A stretch of DNA of 64,000 nt from Siphonodentalium dalli (taxonomy: Eukaryota > Mollusca > Scaphopoda > Gadilida > Siphonodentaliidae): assembly GCA_032622095.1 (NCBI GenBank), contig CP136065.1, positions 214,376,151 to 214,440,150 of the forward strand. The letters are read 5' to 3'. Position numbers and translations under genes: made by a program. A model generated the notes under the pieces. It made no database searches. It was not told the origin of the DNA and saw only the letters and a list, made by a program, of their open reading frames with translations. Of this stretch, positions 27,701 through 40,585 are shown one piece after another. How positions within the stretch are numbered: the stretch's first letter is position 1; the number at the start of each line of letters is the position of its first letter.

Positions 27701-30700
27701 AGACGAGATCTCGGAAACGGGTGGAGCAATCGACTTGAAATTTGCTATGTTAATGTATCTTGCCCCGGATACGAATTTTATCGGATCGCCGAGCCCGTGC
27801 GACGCAGGATTCGCGCATGCGCAGACGAGATCTTGGAAACGGGTGGAGCTATCGACTTGAAATTTGCTATGTGAATGTATCTTGCCCCAGTTAAGAATTG
27901 TATCGGGTTGCCGAGCCCGTGCGTCGCCAGCTTAGCGCATGCGTAGACGAGATCTCGGAAACGGGTGGAGCTATCGACTTGAAATTTGGTATGTGAATTT
28001 ATCTTGGCCCGTATACGAATGTTTTTGAATAGCCCGGACAACGTCGGGCTCATCGGCTACTCTCATATATATTTTGAAGACCTCTGTCTGTCTGTCTGTA
28101 TGTCTGTCTGTCTGTCTGTATGTCATTGATACAAATCTACGATTCTCGACCGATCGGGACGAAACTTGGTACGTGTGTGTAGTTTGACCAGGCGGTCGTC
28201 GTTGTCGTATTGGCGAGCCCGTGCGGCGCCCGCTTCGCGAATGCGCAGACGAGATCTCGGAAACGGGTCGAGCTATCGACTTGAAATTTGCTATGTGAAT
28301 GTATCTTCCCCCGGTTACGAATTTTATCTGGTCGCCGAGCCCGTGCGACTCCAGCTTCGCGCATGCGCAGACGAGATATCGGAAACGGGTGGAGCTATCG
28401 ACTTGAAATTTTGTTTTTGAATAGCTATCGACTTGAAATTTGGTTTTTGAATAGCCCGGACAACGTCGGGCTCATCGGCTAGTCTCTTATATATTTTGAA
28501 GACCTCTGTCTGTATGTCTGTATGTATGTATGTCATTGATACAAATCTACGATTCTCGACCGATCGGGACGAAACTTGGTACGTGTGTGTAGTTTTACCA
28601 GGCGGTCGTCCTTGTCGTATTGGCGAGCCCGCGCGACGCCCGTGCAGCGCATACGCAGACGAGATATCGGAAACGTGTGGAGCTATCGACTTGAAATTTG
28701 CTATGTGAATGTATCTTGCCCCGGATATGAATTTTATCGGGTCGCCGAGCCCGTGCGACGCCAGCTTCGCGTATGCGCAGACGAGATCTCGGAAACGGGT
28801 GGAGCTATCGACTTGAAATTTGCTATGTGAATGTATCTTGCCCCGGATACGAATTTCATCGGGTCGCCGAGCCCGTGCGACGCAAGCTTCGCGCATGCGC
28901 AAACCAGAGCTATCGACTTGAAATTTGGTTTTTGAATAGCCCGGACAACGTCGGGCTCATCGGCTAGTCTCATATATATTTTGAAGACCTATGTTTGTTT
29001 GTCTGTTTGTTTGTCTGTATGTTTGTCTGTATGTATGTCATTTATACAAATCTACGATTCTCGACCGATCGGGTCGAAACTTGGTACATGTGTGTAGTTT
29101 GACCAGGCGGTCGTCCTTGTCGTATTGGCGAGTCCGTGCGACGCCCGTGCAGCGCATGCGCAGACGAGATCTCGGAAACGGGTGGAGCTATCGGCTTGAA
29201 ATTTGCTATGTGAATGTATCTTGCCCCGGATACGAATTTTATCGGGTCGGCGAGCCCGTGCGACGCAAGCTTCGCGCATGCGCAGACGATATCTCGGAAA
29301 CGGGTGGAGCTATCGACTTGAAATTTGCTATGGGAATGTATCTTGCCCCGGTTAAGAATTTTATCTGGTCGCCGAGCCCGTGCGACTCCAGCTTAGCGCA
29401 TGCGTAGACGAGATATCGGAAACGGGGAGCTATAGACTTGAAATTTGGTATGTGAATGTATCTTGGCCCGGATACGAATGTTTTTGAATAGCCCGGACAA
29501 CGTCGGTCTCATCGGCTACTCTCATATATATTTTGAAGACCTCTGTCTGTCTGTATGTCTGTCTGTCTGTATGTCATTGATACAAACCTACGATTCTCGA
29601 CCGATCGGGACGAAACTTGGTACGTGCGTGTAGTTTGACCAGGCGGTCGTCGTTGTCATATTCGCGAGCCAGTGCGACGCCCGAGCAGCGCATGCGCAGA
29701 CGAGATCTCGGAAACGGGTGGAGCAATCGACTTGAAATTTGCTATGTGAATGTATCTTGCCCCGGGTACGAATTTTATCGGGTCGCCGAGCCCGTGCGAC
29801 GCAGGATTCGCGCATGCGCAGACGAGATCTTGGAAACGGGTGGAGCAATCGACTTGAAATTTGCTATGTGAATGTATCTTGCCCCGGGTACGAATTTTAT
29901 CGGGTCGCCGAGCCCGTGCGACGCAGGATTCGCGCATGCGTAGACGAGATCTCGGAAACGGGTGGAGCTATCGACTTGAAATTTGGTATGTGAATTTATC
30001 TTGGCCCGGATACGAATGTTTTTGAATAGCCCGGACAACGTCGGGCTCATCGGCTACTCTCATATATATTTTGAAGACCTCTGTCTGTCTGTATGTCTGT
30101 CTGTCTGTCTGTATGTCATTGATACAAATCTACGATTCTCGACCGATCGGGACGAAACTTGGTACGTGTGTGTAGTTTGACCAGGCGGTCGTCGTTGTCG
30201 TATTGGCGAGCCCGTGCGGCGCCCGCTTCGCGAAAGCGCAGACGAGATATCGGAAACGGGTGGAGCTATCGACTTGAAATTTTGTTTTTGAATAGCTATC
30301 GACTTGAAATTTGGTTTTTGAATAGCCCGGACAACGTCGGGCTCATCGGCTAGTCTCTTATATATTTTGAAGACCTCTGTCTGTATGTCTGTATGTATGT
30401 ATGTCATTGATACAAATCTACGATTCTCGACCGATCGGGACGAAACTTGGTACGTGTGTGTAGTTTTACCAGGCGGTCGTCCTTGTCGTATTGGCGAGCC
30501 CGCGCGACGCCCGTGCAGCGCATACGCAGACAAGATATCGGAAACGTGTGGAGCTATCGACTTGAAATTTGCTATGTGAATGTATCTTGCCCCGGATATG
30601 AATTTTATCGGGTCGCCGAGCCCGTGCGACGCCAGCTTCGCGCATGCGCAGACGAGATCTCGGAAACGGGTGGAGCTATCGACTTGAAATTTGCTATGTG

Positions 30701-31757
30701 AATGTATCTTGCCCCGGATACGAATTTTATCTGGTCGCCGAGCCCGTGCGACTCCAGCTTCGCGCATGCGCAGACGAGATATCGGAAACGGGTGGAGCTA
30801 TCGACTTGAAATTTTGTTTTTGAATAGCTATCGACTTGAAATTTGGTTTTTGAATAGCCCGGACAACGTCGGGCTCATCGGCTAGTCTCTTATATATTTT
30901 GAAGACCTCTGTCTGTATGTATGTATGTATGTATGTCATTGATACAAATCTACGATTCTCGACCGATCGGGACGAAACTTGGTACGTGTGTGTAGTTTTA
31001 CCAGGCGGTCGTCCTTGTCGTATTGGCGAGCCCGTGCGACGCCCGTGCAGCGCATGCGCAGACGAGATCTCGGAAACGGGTGGAGCTATCGACTTGAAAT
31101 TTCCTATGTGAATGTATCTTGCCCCGGATACGAATTTTATCTGGTCGCCGAGCCCATGCGACGCCAGCTTCGCGCATGCGCAGACGAGATCTCGGAAACG
31201 GGTGGAGCTATCGACTTGAAATTTGGTTTGTGAACGTATCTTGCCCCGGATACGAATTTGATCGGGTCACCGAGCCCGTGTGACGCCAGCTTCACGCATG
31301 CGCAGACGAGATCTCGGAAACGGGTTGAGCTATCGACTTGAAATTTGGTATGTGAATGTATCTTGGCCCGGATACGAATGTTATCGGGTCGCCGAGCCCG
31401 TCCGACGTCAGCTTCGCGCATGCGCAGACCAGATCTCGGAAACGGGTGGGGCTATCGACTTTAAATTTGGTTTTTGAATAGCCCGGACAACGTCGGGCTC
31501 ATCGGCTAGTCTCATATATATTTTGAAGACCTCTGTCTGTATGTCTGTCTGTCTGTCTGTATGTCATTGATACAAATCTACGATTCTCGACCGATCGGGA
31601 CGAAACTTGGTATGTGTGTGTAGTTTGACCAGGCGGTCGTCGTTGTCGTATTGACGAGCCCGTGAGGCGCCCATGCAATGATATCTCGGAAACGGGTGGA
31701 GCCATCGACTTGAAATTTGCTATGTGAATGTATCTTGCCCCGGATACGAATTTTATC
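24790..31757. repeat. Higher-order repeat G (6968 bp)
   Basis: The forward arm is 24790-26277 and the inverted arm 26278-31757. It is the shortest of the three long units and aligns with H at a constant offset of 6968 bp from its start to about 29.6 kb, with very few substitutions visible. It can be taken as the reference length of the long unit. Confidence 0.9.
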
Positions 31758-34700
31758 GTCGATAGCTATTCAAAAACAAAATTTCAAGTCGATAGCTCCA
31801 CCCGTTTCCGATATCTCGTTAGCTCATGCGCGAAGCTGGCGTCGCACGGGCTCGGCGACCCGATAAAATTCGTTTCCGGGGCAAGATACATTCACATAGC
31901 AAATTTCAAGTTGATAGCTCCACCCGTTTCCGAGATCTCGTCTGCGCATGCGCGTAGCGGGCGCCGCACGGGCTTGCCAATACGACAACGACGACCGCCT
32001 GGTCAAACTACACACATGTACCAAGTTTCCTCCCGATCGGTCGAGAATCGTAGATTTGTATCAATGACATACAGACAGACAGACATACATACAGACAGAC
32101 AGACAGAGGTCTTCAAAATATATATGAGAGTAGCCGATGAGCCCGACGTTGTCCGGGCTATTCAAAAAACATTCGTATCCGGGCCAAGATACATTCACAT
32201 ACCAAATTTCAAGTCGATAGCTCCACACGTTTCCGAGATCTCGTCTACGCATGCGCTAAGCTGGCGACGCACGGGCTCGGCAACCCGATACAATTCTTAA
32301 CCGGGGCAAGATACATTCACATAGCAAATTTCAAGTCGATAGCTCCGCCCGTTTCCGAGATCTCATCTGCGCATGCGCGAAGCTTGCATCGCACGGGCTC
32401 GGTGGCCCGATAAAATTCGTATCCGGGGCAAGATACATTAACATAGCAAATTTCAAATCGATAGCTCCACCCGTTTCCGAGATCTCGTCTGCGCATGCGC
32501 GAAGCGGGCGCCGCTCGGGCTCGCCAATACGTCAACGACGACCGCCTGGTCAAACTACACACACGTTCCAAGTTTCGTCCCGATCGGTCGAGAACCGTAG
32601 ATTTGTATCAATGACATACAGACAGACAGACAGACATACAGACAGCCAGAGGTCTTCAAAATATATATGAGAGTAGCCAATGAGCCCGACGTTGTCCGGG
32701 CTATTCAAAAACATTCGTATCCGGGCCAAGATACATTCACAAACCAAATTTCAAGTCGATAGCTCCCCGTTTCCGATATCTCGTCTACGCATGCGCCAAG
32801 CTGGCGTCGCACGGGATCGGCGACCCGATAAAATTCTTAACCGGGGCATGATACATTCACATAGCATATTTCAAGTCGATAGCTCCACCCGTTTCCGAGA
32901 TCTCGTCTGCGCATGCGCGAAGCTTGCGTCGCACGGGCTCGTCGACCCGATAAAATTCGTATACGGGGCAAGATACATTAACATAGCAAATTTCAAGTCA
33001 ATAGCTGCACCCGTTTCCGAGATCTCATAGCACGGGCGCCGCACGGGCTCGCCAATACGACAACGACGACCGCCTGGTCAAACTACACACAAGTACCAAG
33101 TTTCGTCCCGATCGGTCGAGTATCGTAGATTTGTATCAATGACATACAGACAGACAGACAGACATACAGACAGACAGAGGTCTTCAAAATATATATGAGA
33201 GTAGCCGATGATCCCGACGTTGTCCGGGCTATTCAAAAACATTCGAAATTTGCTATGTGAATGTATCTTGCCCCGGATACGAATTTTATTGGGTCGCCGA
33301 GCCCGTGCGACGCCAGCTTCGCGCATGATCAGACGAGATCTCGGAAACGGGTGGAGCTATCGACTTGAAATTTGCTATGTGAATGTATCTTGTCCCGGAT
33401 ACGAATTTTATCGGGTCGCCGAGCCCGTGCGACGCCAGTTTCGTGCATGCGCAGACGAGATTTCGGACAACGTCGGGCTCATCGGCTACTCTCATATATA
33501 TTTTGGAGACCTCTGTCTGTCTGTATGTATGTCTGTCTGTCTGTATGTCATTGATACAAATCTACGATTCTCGACCGATCTGGACGAAACTTGGTATGTG
33601 TGTGTAGTTTGACCAGGCGGTCGTCGTTGTCGTATTGGCGAGCCCGTGAGGTGCCCGCTTCGCGCATGCGCAGACGAGATCTCGGAAACGGGTGGAGCCA
33701 TCGACTTGAAATTTGCTATGTGAATGTATCTTGCCCCGGATACGAAATTTTATCGGGTCGCCGAGCCAGTGCGACGCCAGCTTCGCGCATGCGCAGACGA
33801 GATCTCGGAAACGGGTGGAGCTATCGACTTGAAATTTGCTATGGGAATGTATCTTGCCCCGGATACGAATTTTATCGGGTCGCCGAGCCCGTGCGACGCC
33901 AGCTTCGCGCATGCGCAGACGAGATCTCGGACAACGTCGGGCTCATCGGCTACTCTCATATATATTTTGAAGACCTCTGTCTGTCTGTCTGTATGTCTGT
34001 CTGTCTGTCTGTATGTCATTGATACAAATCTACGATTCTCGACCGATCGGGACGAAACTTGGTACGTGTGTGTAGTTTGACCAGGCGGTCGTCGTTGTAT
34101 TGGCGAGCCCGTGCGGCGCCCGCTTCGCGCATGCGCAGACGAATTCTCGGAAACGGGTGGAGCTATCGATTTGAAATTTGCTATGTGAATGTATCTTGCC
34201 CCGGATACGAATTTTATCGGGTCGCCGAGCCCGTGCGACGCCAGTTTCGCGCATGCGCAGACGAGATCTCGGAAACGGGTGGAGCTATCGACTTGAAATT
34301 TGCTATGTGAATGTATCTTGCCCCGGATATGAATTTTATCGGGTAGCCGAGCCCGTGCGACGCCAGCTTCGTGCATGCGCAGACGAGATCTCGGAAACGG
34401 GTGGAGCTATCGACTTGAGATTTTGTTTTTGAATAGCTATCGACTTGAAAATTGGTTTTTGAATAGCCCGGACAACGTCGGGCGCATCGGCTAGTCTCTT
34501 ATATATTTTGAAGACCTCTGTCTGTATGTATGTATGTATGTATGTCATTGATACAAATCTACGATTCTCGACCGATCGGGACGAAACTTGGTACGTGCGT
34601 GTAGTTTGACCAGGCGGTCGTCGTTGTCATATTCGCGAGCCAGTGCGACGCCCGTGCAGCGCATGCGCAGACGAGATCTCGGAAACGGGTGGAGCAATCG

Positions 34701-37700
34701 ACTTGAAATTTGCTATGTTAATGTATCTTGCCCCGGATACGAATTTTATCGGATCGCCGAGCCCGTGCGACGCAGGATTCGCGCATGCGCAGACGAGATC
34801 TTGGAAACGGGTGGAGCTATCGACTTGAAATTTGCTATGTGAATGTATCTTGCCCCAGTTAAGAATTGTATCGGGTTGCCGAGCCCGTGCGTCGCCAGCT
34901 TAGCGCATGCGTAGACGAGATCTCGGAAACGGGTGGAGCTATCGACTTGAAATTTGGTATGTGAATTTATCTTGGCCCGTATACGAATGTTTTTGAATAG
35001 CCCGGACAACGTCGGGCTCATCGGCTACTCTCATATATATTTTGAAGACCTCTGTCTGTCTGTCTGTATGTCTGTCTGTCTGTCTGTATGTCATTGATAC
35101 AAATCTACGATTCTCGACCGATCGGGACGAAACTTGGTACGTGTGTGTAGTTTGACCAGGCGGTCGTCGTTGTCGTATTGGCGAGCCCGTGCGGCGCCCG
35201 CTTCGCGAATGCGCAGACGAGATCTCGGAAACGGGTCGAGCTATCGACTTGAAATTTGCTATGTGAATGTATCTTCCCCCGGTTACGAATTTTATCTGGT
35301 CGCCGAGCCCGTGCGACTCCAGCTTCGCGCATGCGCAGACGAGATATCGGAAACGGGTGGAGCTATCGACTTGAAATTTTGTTTTTGAATAGCTATCGAC
35401 TTGAAATTTGGTTTTTGAATAGCCCGGACAACGTCGGGCTCATCGGCTAGTCTCTTATATATTTTGAAGACCTCTGTCTGTATGTCTGTATGTATGTATG
35501 TCATTGATACAAATCTACGATTCTCGACCGATCGGGACGAAACTTGGTACGTGTGTGTAGTTTTACCAGGCGGTCGTCCTTGTCGTATTGGCGAGCCCGC
35601 GCGACGCCCGTGCAGCGCATACGCAGACGAGATATCGGAAACGTGTGGAGCTATCGACTTGAAATTTGCTATGTGAATGTATCTTGCCCCGGATATGAAT
35701 TTTATCGGGTTGCCGAGCCCGTGCGACGCCAGCTTCGCGTATGCGCAGACGAGATCTCGGAAACGGGTGGAGCTATCGACTTGAAATTTGCTATGTGAAT
35801 GTATCTTGCCCCGGATACGAATTTCATCGGGTCGCCGAGCCCGTGCGACGCAAGCTTCGCGCATGCGCAAACCAGAGCTATCGACTTGAAATTTGGTTTT
35901 TGAATAGCCCGGACAACGTCGGGCTCATCGGCTAGTCTCATATATATTTTGAAGACCTATGTTTGTTTGTCTGTTTGTTTGTCTGTATGTTTGTCTGTAT
36001 GTATGTCATTTATACAAATCTACGATTCTCGACCGATCGGGTCGAAACTTGGTACATGTGTGTAGTTTGACCAGGCGGTCGTCCTTGTCGTATTGGCGAG
36101 TCCGTGCGACGCCCGTGCAGCGCATGCGCAGACGAGATCTCGGAAACGGGTGGAGCTATCGGCTTGAAATTTGCTATGTGAATGTATCTTGCCCCGGATA
36201 CGAATTTTATCGGGTCGGCGAGCCCGTGCGACGCAAGCTTCGCGCATGCGCAGACGATATCTCGGAAACGGGTGGAGCTATCGACTTGAAATTTGCTATG
36301 GGAATGTATCTTGCCCCGGTTAAGAATTTTATCTGGTCGCCGAGCCCGTGCGACTCCAGCTTAGCGCATGCGTAGACGAGATATCGGAAACGGGGAGCTA
36401 TAGACTTGAAATTTGGTATGTGAATGTATCTTGGCCCGGATACGAATGTTTTTGAATAGCCCGGACAACGTCGGTCTCATCGGCTACTCTCATATATATT
36501 TTGAAGACCTCTGTCTGTCTGTATGTCTGTCTGTCTGTATGTCATTGATACAAACCTACGATTCTCGACCGATCGGGACGAAACTTGGTACGTGCGTGTA
36601 GTTTGACCAGGCGGTCGTCGTTGTCATATTCGCGAGCCAGTGCGACGCCCGAGCAGCGCATGCGCAGACGAGATCTCGGAAACGGGTGGAGCAATCGACT
36701 TGAAATTTGCTATGTGAATGTATCTTGCCCCGGGTACGAATTTTATCGGGTCGCCGAGCCCGTGCGACGCAGGATTCGCGCATGCGCAGACGAGATCTTG
36801 GAAACGGGTGGAGCTATCGACTTGAAATTTGCTATGTGAATGTATCTTGCCCCAGTTAAGAATTTTATCGGGTTGCCGAGCCCGTGTGTCGCCAGCTTAG
36901 CGCATGCGTAGACGAGATCTCGGAAACGGGTGGAGCTATCGACTTGAAATTTGGTATGTGAATTTATCTTGGCCCGTATACGAATGTTTTTGAATAGCCC
37001 GGACAACGTCGGGCTCATCGGCTACTCTCATATATATTTTGAAGACCTCTGTCTGTCTGTCTGTATGTCTGTCTGTCTGTCTGTATGTCATTGATACAAA
37101 TCTACGATTCTCGACCGATCGGGACGAAACTTGGTACGTGTGTGTAGTTTGACCAGGCGGTCGTCGTTGTCGTATTGGCGAGCCCGTGCGGCGCCCGCTT
37201 CGCGAATGCGCAGACGAGATCTCGGAAACGGGTCGAGCTATCGACTTGAAATTTGCTATGTGAATGTATCTTCCCCCGGTTACGAATTTTATCTGGTCGC
37301 CGAGCCCGTGCGACTCCAGCTTCGCGCATGCGCAGACGAGATATCGGAAACGGGTGGAGCTATCGACTTGAAATTTTGTTTTTGAATAGCTATCGACTTG
37401 AAATTTGGTTTTTGAATAGCCCGGACAACGTCGGGCTCATCGGCTAGTCTCTTATATATTTTGAAGACCTCTGTCTGTATGTCTGTATGTATGTATGTCA
37501 TTGATACAAATCTACGATTCTCGACCGATCGGGACGAAACTTGGTACGTGTGTGTAGTTTTACCAGGCGGTCGTCCTTGTCGTATTGGCGAGCCCGCGCG
37601 ACGCCCGTGCAGCGCATACGCAGACGAGATATCGGAAACGTGTGGAGCTATCGACTTGAAATTTGCTATGTGAATGTATCTTGCCCCGGATATGAATTTT

Positions 37701-40229
37701 ATCGGGTTGCCGAGCCCGTGCGACGCCAGCTTCGCGTATGCGCAGACGAGATCTCGGAAACGGGTGGAGCTATCGACTTGAAATTTGCTATGTGAATGTA
37801 TCTTGCCCCGGATACGAATTTCATCGGGTCGCCGAGCCCGTGCGACGCAAGCTTCGCGCATGCGCAAACCAGAGCTATCGACTTGAAATTTGGTTTTTGA
37901 ATAGCCCGGACAACGTCGGGCTCATCGGCTAGTCTCATATATATTTTGAAGACCTATGTTTGTTTGTCTGTTTGTTTGTCTGTATGTTTGTCTGTATGTA
38001 TGTCATTTATACAAATCTACGATTCTCGACCGATCGGGTCGAAACTTGGTACATGTGTGTAGTTTGACCAGGCGGTCGTCCTTGTCGTATTGGCGAGTCC
38101 GTGCGACGCCCGTGCAGCGCATGCGCAGACGAGATCTCGGAAACGGGTGGAGCTATCGGCTTGAAATTTGCTATGTGAATGTATCTTGCCCCGGATACGA
38201 ATTTTATCGGGTCGGCGAGCCCGTGCGACGCAAGCTTCGCGCATGCGCAGACGATATCTCGGAAACGGGTGGAGCTATCGACTTGAAATTTGCTATGGGA
38301 ATGTATCTTGCCCCGGTTAAGAATTTTATCTGGTCGCCGAGCCCGTGCGACTCCAGCTTAGCGCATGCGTAGACGAGATATCGGAAACGGGGAGCTATAG
38401 ACTTGAAATTTGGTATGTGAATGTATCTTGGCCCGGATACGAATGTTTTTGAATAGCCCGGACAACGTCGGTCTCATCGGCTACTCTCATATATATTTTG
38501 AAGACCTCTGTCTGTCTGTATGTCTGTCTGTCTGTATGTCATTGATACAAACCTACGATTCTCGACCGATCGGGACGAAACTTGGTACGTGCGTGTAGTT
38601 TGACCAGGCGGTCGTCGTTGTCATATTCGCGAGCCAGTGCGACGCCCGAGCAGCGCATGCGCAGACGAGATCTCGGAAACGGGTGGAGCAATCGACTTGA
38701 AATTTGCTATGTGAATGTATCTTGCCCCGGGTACGAATTTTATCGGGTCGCCGAGCCCGTGCGACGCAGGATTCGCGCATGCGCAGACGAGATCTTGGAA
38801 ACGGGTGGAGCTATCGACTTGAAATTTGCTATGTGAATGTATCTTGCCCCAGTTAAGAATTTTATCGGGTTGCCGAGCCCGTGTGTCGCCAGCTTAGCGC
38901 ATGCGTAGACGAGATCTCGGAAACGGGTGGAGCTATCGACTTGAAATTTGGTATGTGAATTTATCTTGGCCCGGATACGAATGTTTTTGAATAGCCCGGA
39001 CAACGTCGGGCTCATCGGCTACTCTCATATATATTTTGAAGACCTCTGTCTGTCTGTATGTCTGTCTGTCTGTCTGTATGTCATTGATACAAATCTACGA
39101 TTCTCGACCGATCGGGACGAAACTTGGTACGTGTGTGTAGTTTGACCAGGCGGTCGTCGTTGTCGTATTGGCGAGCCCGTGCGGCGCCCGCTTCGCGAAA
39201 GCGCAGACGAGATATCGGAAACGGGTGGAGCTATCGACTTGAAATTTTGTTTTTGAATAGCTATCGACTTGAAATTTGGTTTTTGAATAGCCCGGACAAC
39301 GTCGGGCTCATCGGCTAGTCTCTTATATATTTTGAAGACCTCTGTCTGTATGTCTGTATGTATGTATGTCATTGATACAAATCTACGATTCTCGACCGAT
39401 CGGGACGAAACTTGGTACGTGTGTGTAGTTTTACCAGGCGGTCGTCCTTGTCAATTGGCGAGCCCGCGCGACGCCCGTGCAGCGCATACGCAGACAAGAT
39501 ATCGGAAACGTGTGGAGCTATCGACTTGAAATTTGCTATGTGAATGTATCTTGCCCCGGATATGAATTTTATCGGGTCGCCGAGCCCGTGCGACGCCAGC
39601 TTCGCGCATGCGCAGACGAGATCTCGGAAACGGGTGGAGCTATCGACTTGAAATTTGCTATGTGAATGTATCTTGCCCCGGATACGAATTTTATCTGGTC
39701 GCCGAGCCCGTGCGACTCCAGCTTCGCGCATGCGCAGACGAGATATCGGAAACGGGTGGAGCTATCGACTTGAAATTTTGTTTTTGAATAGCTATCGACT
39801 TGAAATTTGGTTTTTGAATAGCCCGGACAACGTCGGGCTCATCGGCTAGTCTCTTATATATTTTGAAGACCTCTGTCTGTATGTATGTATGTATGTATGT
39901 CATTGATACAAATCTACGATTCTCGACCGATCGGGACGAAACTTGGTACGTGTGTGTAGTTTTACCAGGCGGTCGTCCTTGTCGTATTGGCGAGCCCGTG
40001 CGACGCCCGTGCAGCGCATGCGCAGACGAGATCTCGGAAACGGGTGGAGCTATCGACTTGAAATTTGCTATGTGAATGTATCTTGCCCCGGATACGAATT
40101 TTATCGGGTCGCCGAGCCCGTGCGACGCAAACTTCGCGCATGCGCAGACGAGATCTCGGAAACGGGTGGAGCTATCGACTTGAAATTTGGTTTTTGAATA
40201 GCCCGGACAACGTCGGGATCATCGGCTAG
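31758..40229. repeat. Higher-order repeat H (8472 bp, terminal unit)
   Basis: The forward arm is 31758-33245 and the inverted arm 33246-40229. It carries an extra 1997-bp tandem copy and ends at the array border. The last monomers differ from G: after about 40060 the unit ends early with AAATTTGGTTTTTGAATAGC, the hairpin and CTAG. Confidence 0.85.
35022..39015 (-). repeat. Two tandem copies of a 1997-bp sub-unit in repeat H
   Basis: Landmarks at 35105, 35292, 36020 and 36556 recur exactly 1997 bp later at 37102, 37289, 38017 and 38553. Related sub-units occur once in G (27778 to 29775) and in F (20810 to 22807), so H gained one extra copy. Boundaries are set by convention. Confidence 0.8.
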
Positions 40230-40585
40230 TGTTATATATAATACTAACTAACGTATATTACTATGGTATTATGATCGTTTAACATGGTATGTAATAGTTA
40301 TATAAGATGATAGCATAGTAAAGTACCTTGATTTACCTAGTAATATATAACTTACCGTGGTAACCAACATTGTACCATAATCTTATCAAGGTAAACGATG
40401 GTCTTATCATGCATGGTAATCGATTATTTACCATGGTAAAACGGTGATACATTTTTTTTTACCATGGTAAATGTCTATTTGCCTTGCCATTATGATAGAT
40501 TACCATGGTATATAATAGTACGAGAATAGCAGAGTACCTCGGTTTTGTAGTCTACAATATATTTTGAGAACTCCGTATATATATA
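40230..40585. other. AT-rich spacer with TTACCATGGTAA palindromes
   Basis: No gene is visible. The 12-bp palindrome TTACCATGGTAA occurs at 40428-40439 and 40459-40470, with a near copy at about 40500, and there are many partial CATGGTA and TACCGTGGTAA copies. The piece around 40340 (AATATATAACTTACCGTGGT) has a relative at about 49217, on the other side of the repeat cluster. It is probably a small palindromic mobile repeat, but no termini could be set. Confidence 0.6.

Larger units (their letters stand above)
1..40229. repeat. Higher-order satellite array of 122-bp monomers, alternating orientation
   Basis: The whole stretch is made of one repeat family. The forward monomer starts CAAATTTCAAGTCGATAGCT, runs through GAGATCTC, TGCGCATGCGCG and CGACCCGATAAAATTC, and ends GGGGCAAGATACATTCACAT. 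Runs of monomers are separated by a head segment (GTACCAAGTTTCGTCCCGAT, then TTTGTATCAATGACATAC and a CAGA/CATA microsatellite) and a hairpin segment (GCCCGACGTTGTCCGGGC). Forward blocks are 251-2534, 3523-6225, 7093-9146, 10135-12188, 13177-15880, 16866-18353, 24790-26277 and 31758-33245; the rest is inverted. The array is CpG-rich while the flank is AT-rich. The left end lies outside the window; the right end is abrupt at CTAG (40226-40229). No host gene is visible inside it. Confidence 0.95.

Noticed and set aside
1-40229. Many overlapping ORFs of 60-263 codons on both strands of the satellite
   Set aside because: They follow from a GC-rich 122-bp repeat with few stops. The unit length is not a multiple of three, so frames rotate with each copy, and the same peptides appear in all frames and strands. 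No domain or consistent start is present.
1-40229. CRISPR-like array of repeats and spacers
   Set aside because: Units are 122 bp, contiguous, with no unique spacers and no cas genes; the context is eukaryotic.
1-40229. Centromeric satellite with CENP-B box
   Set aside because: No CENP-B-box-like motif was noticed and nothing in the window shows chromosome position, so a centromere claim cannot be supported.
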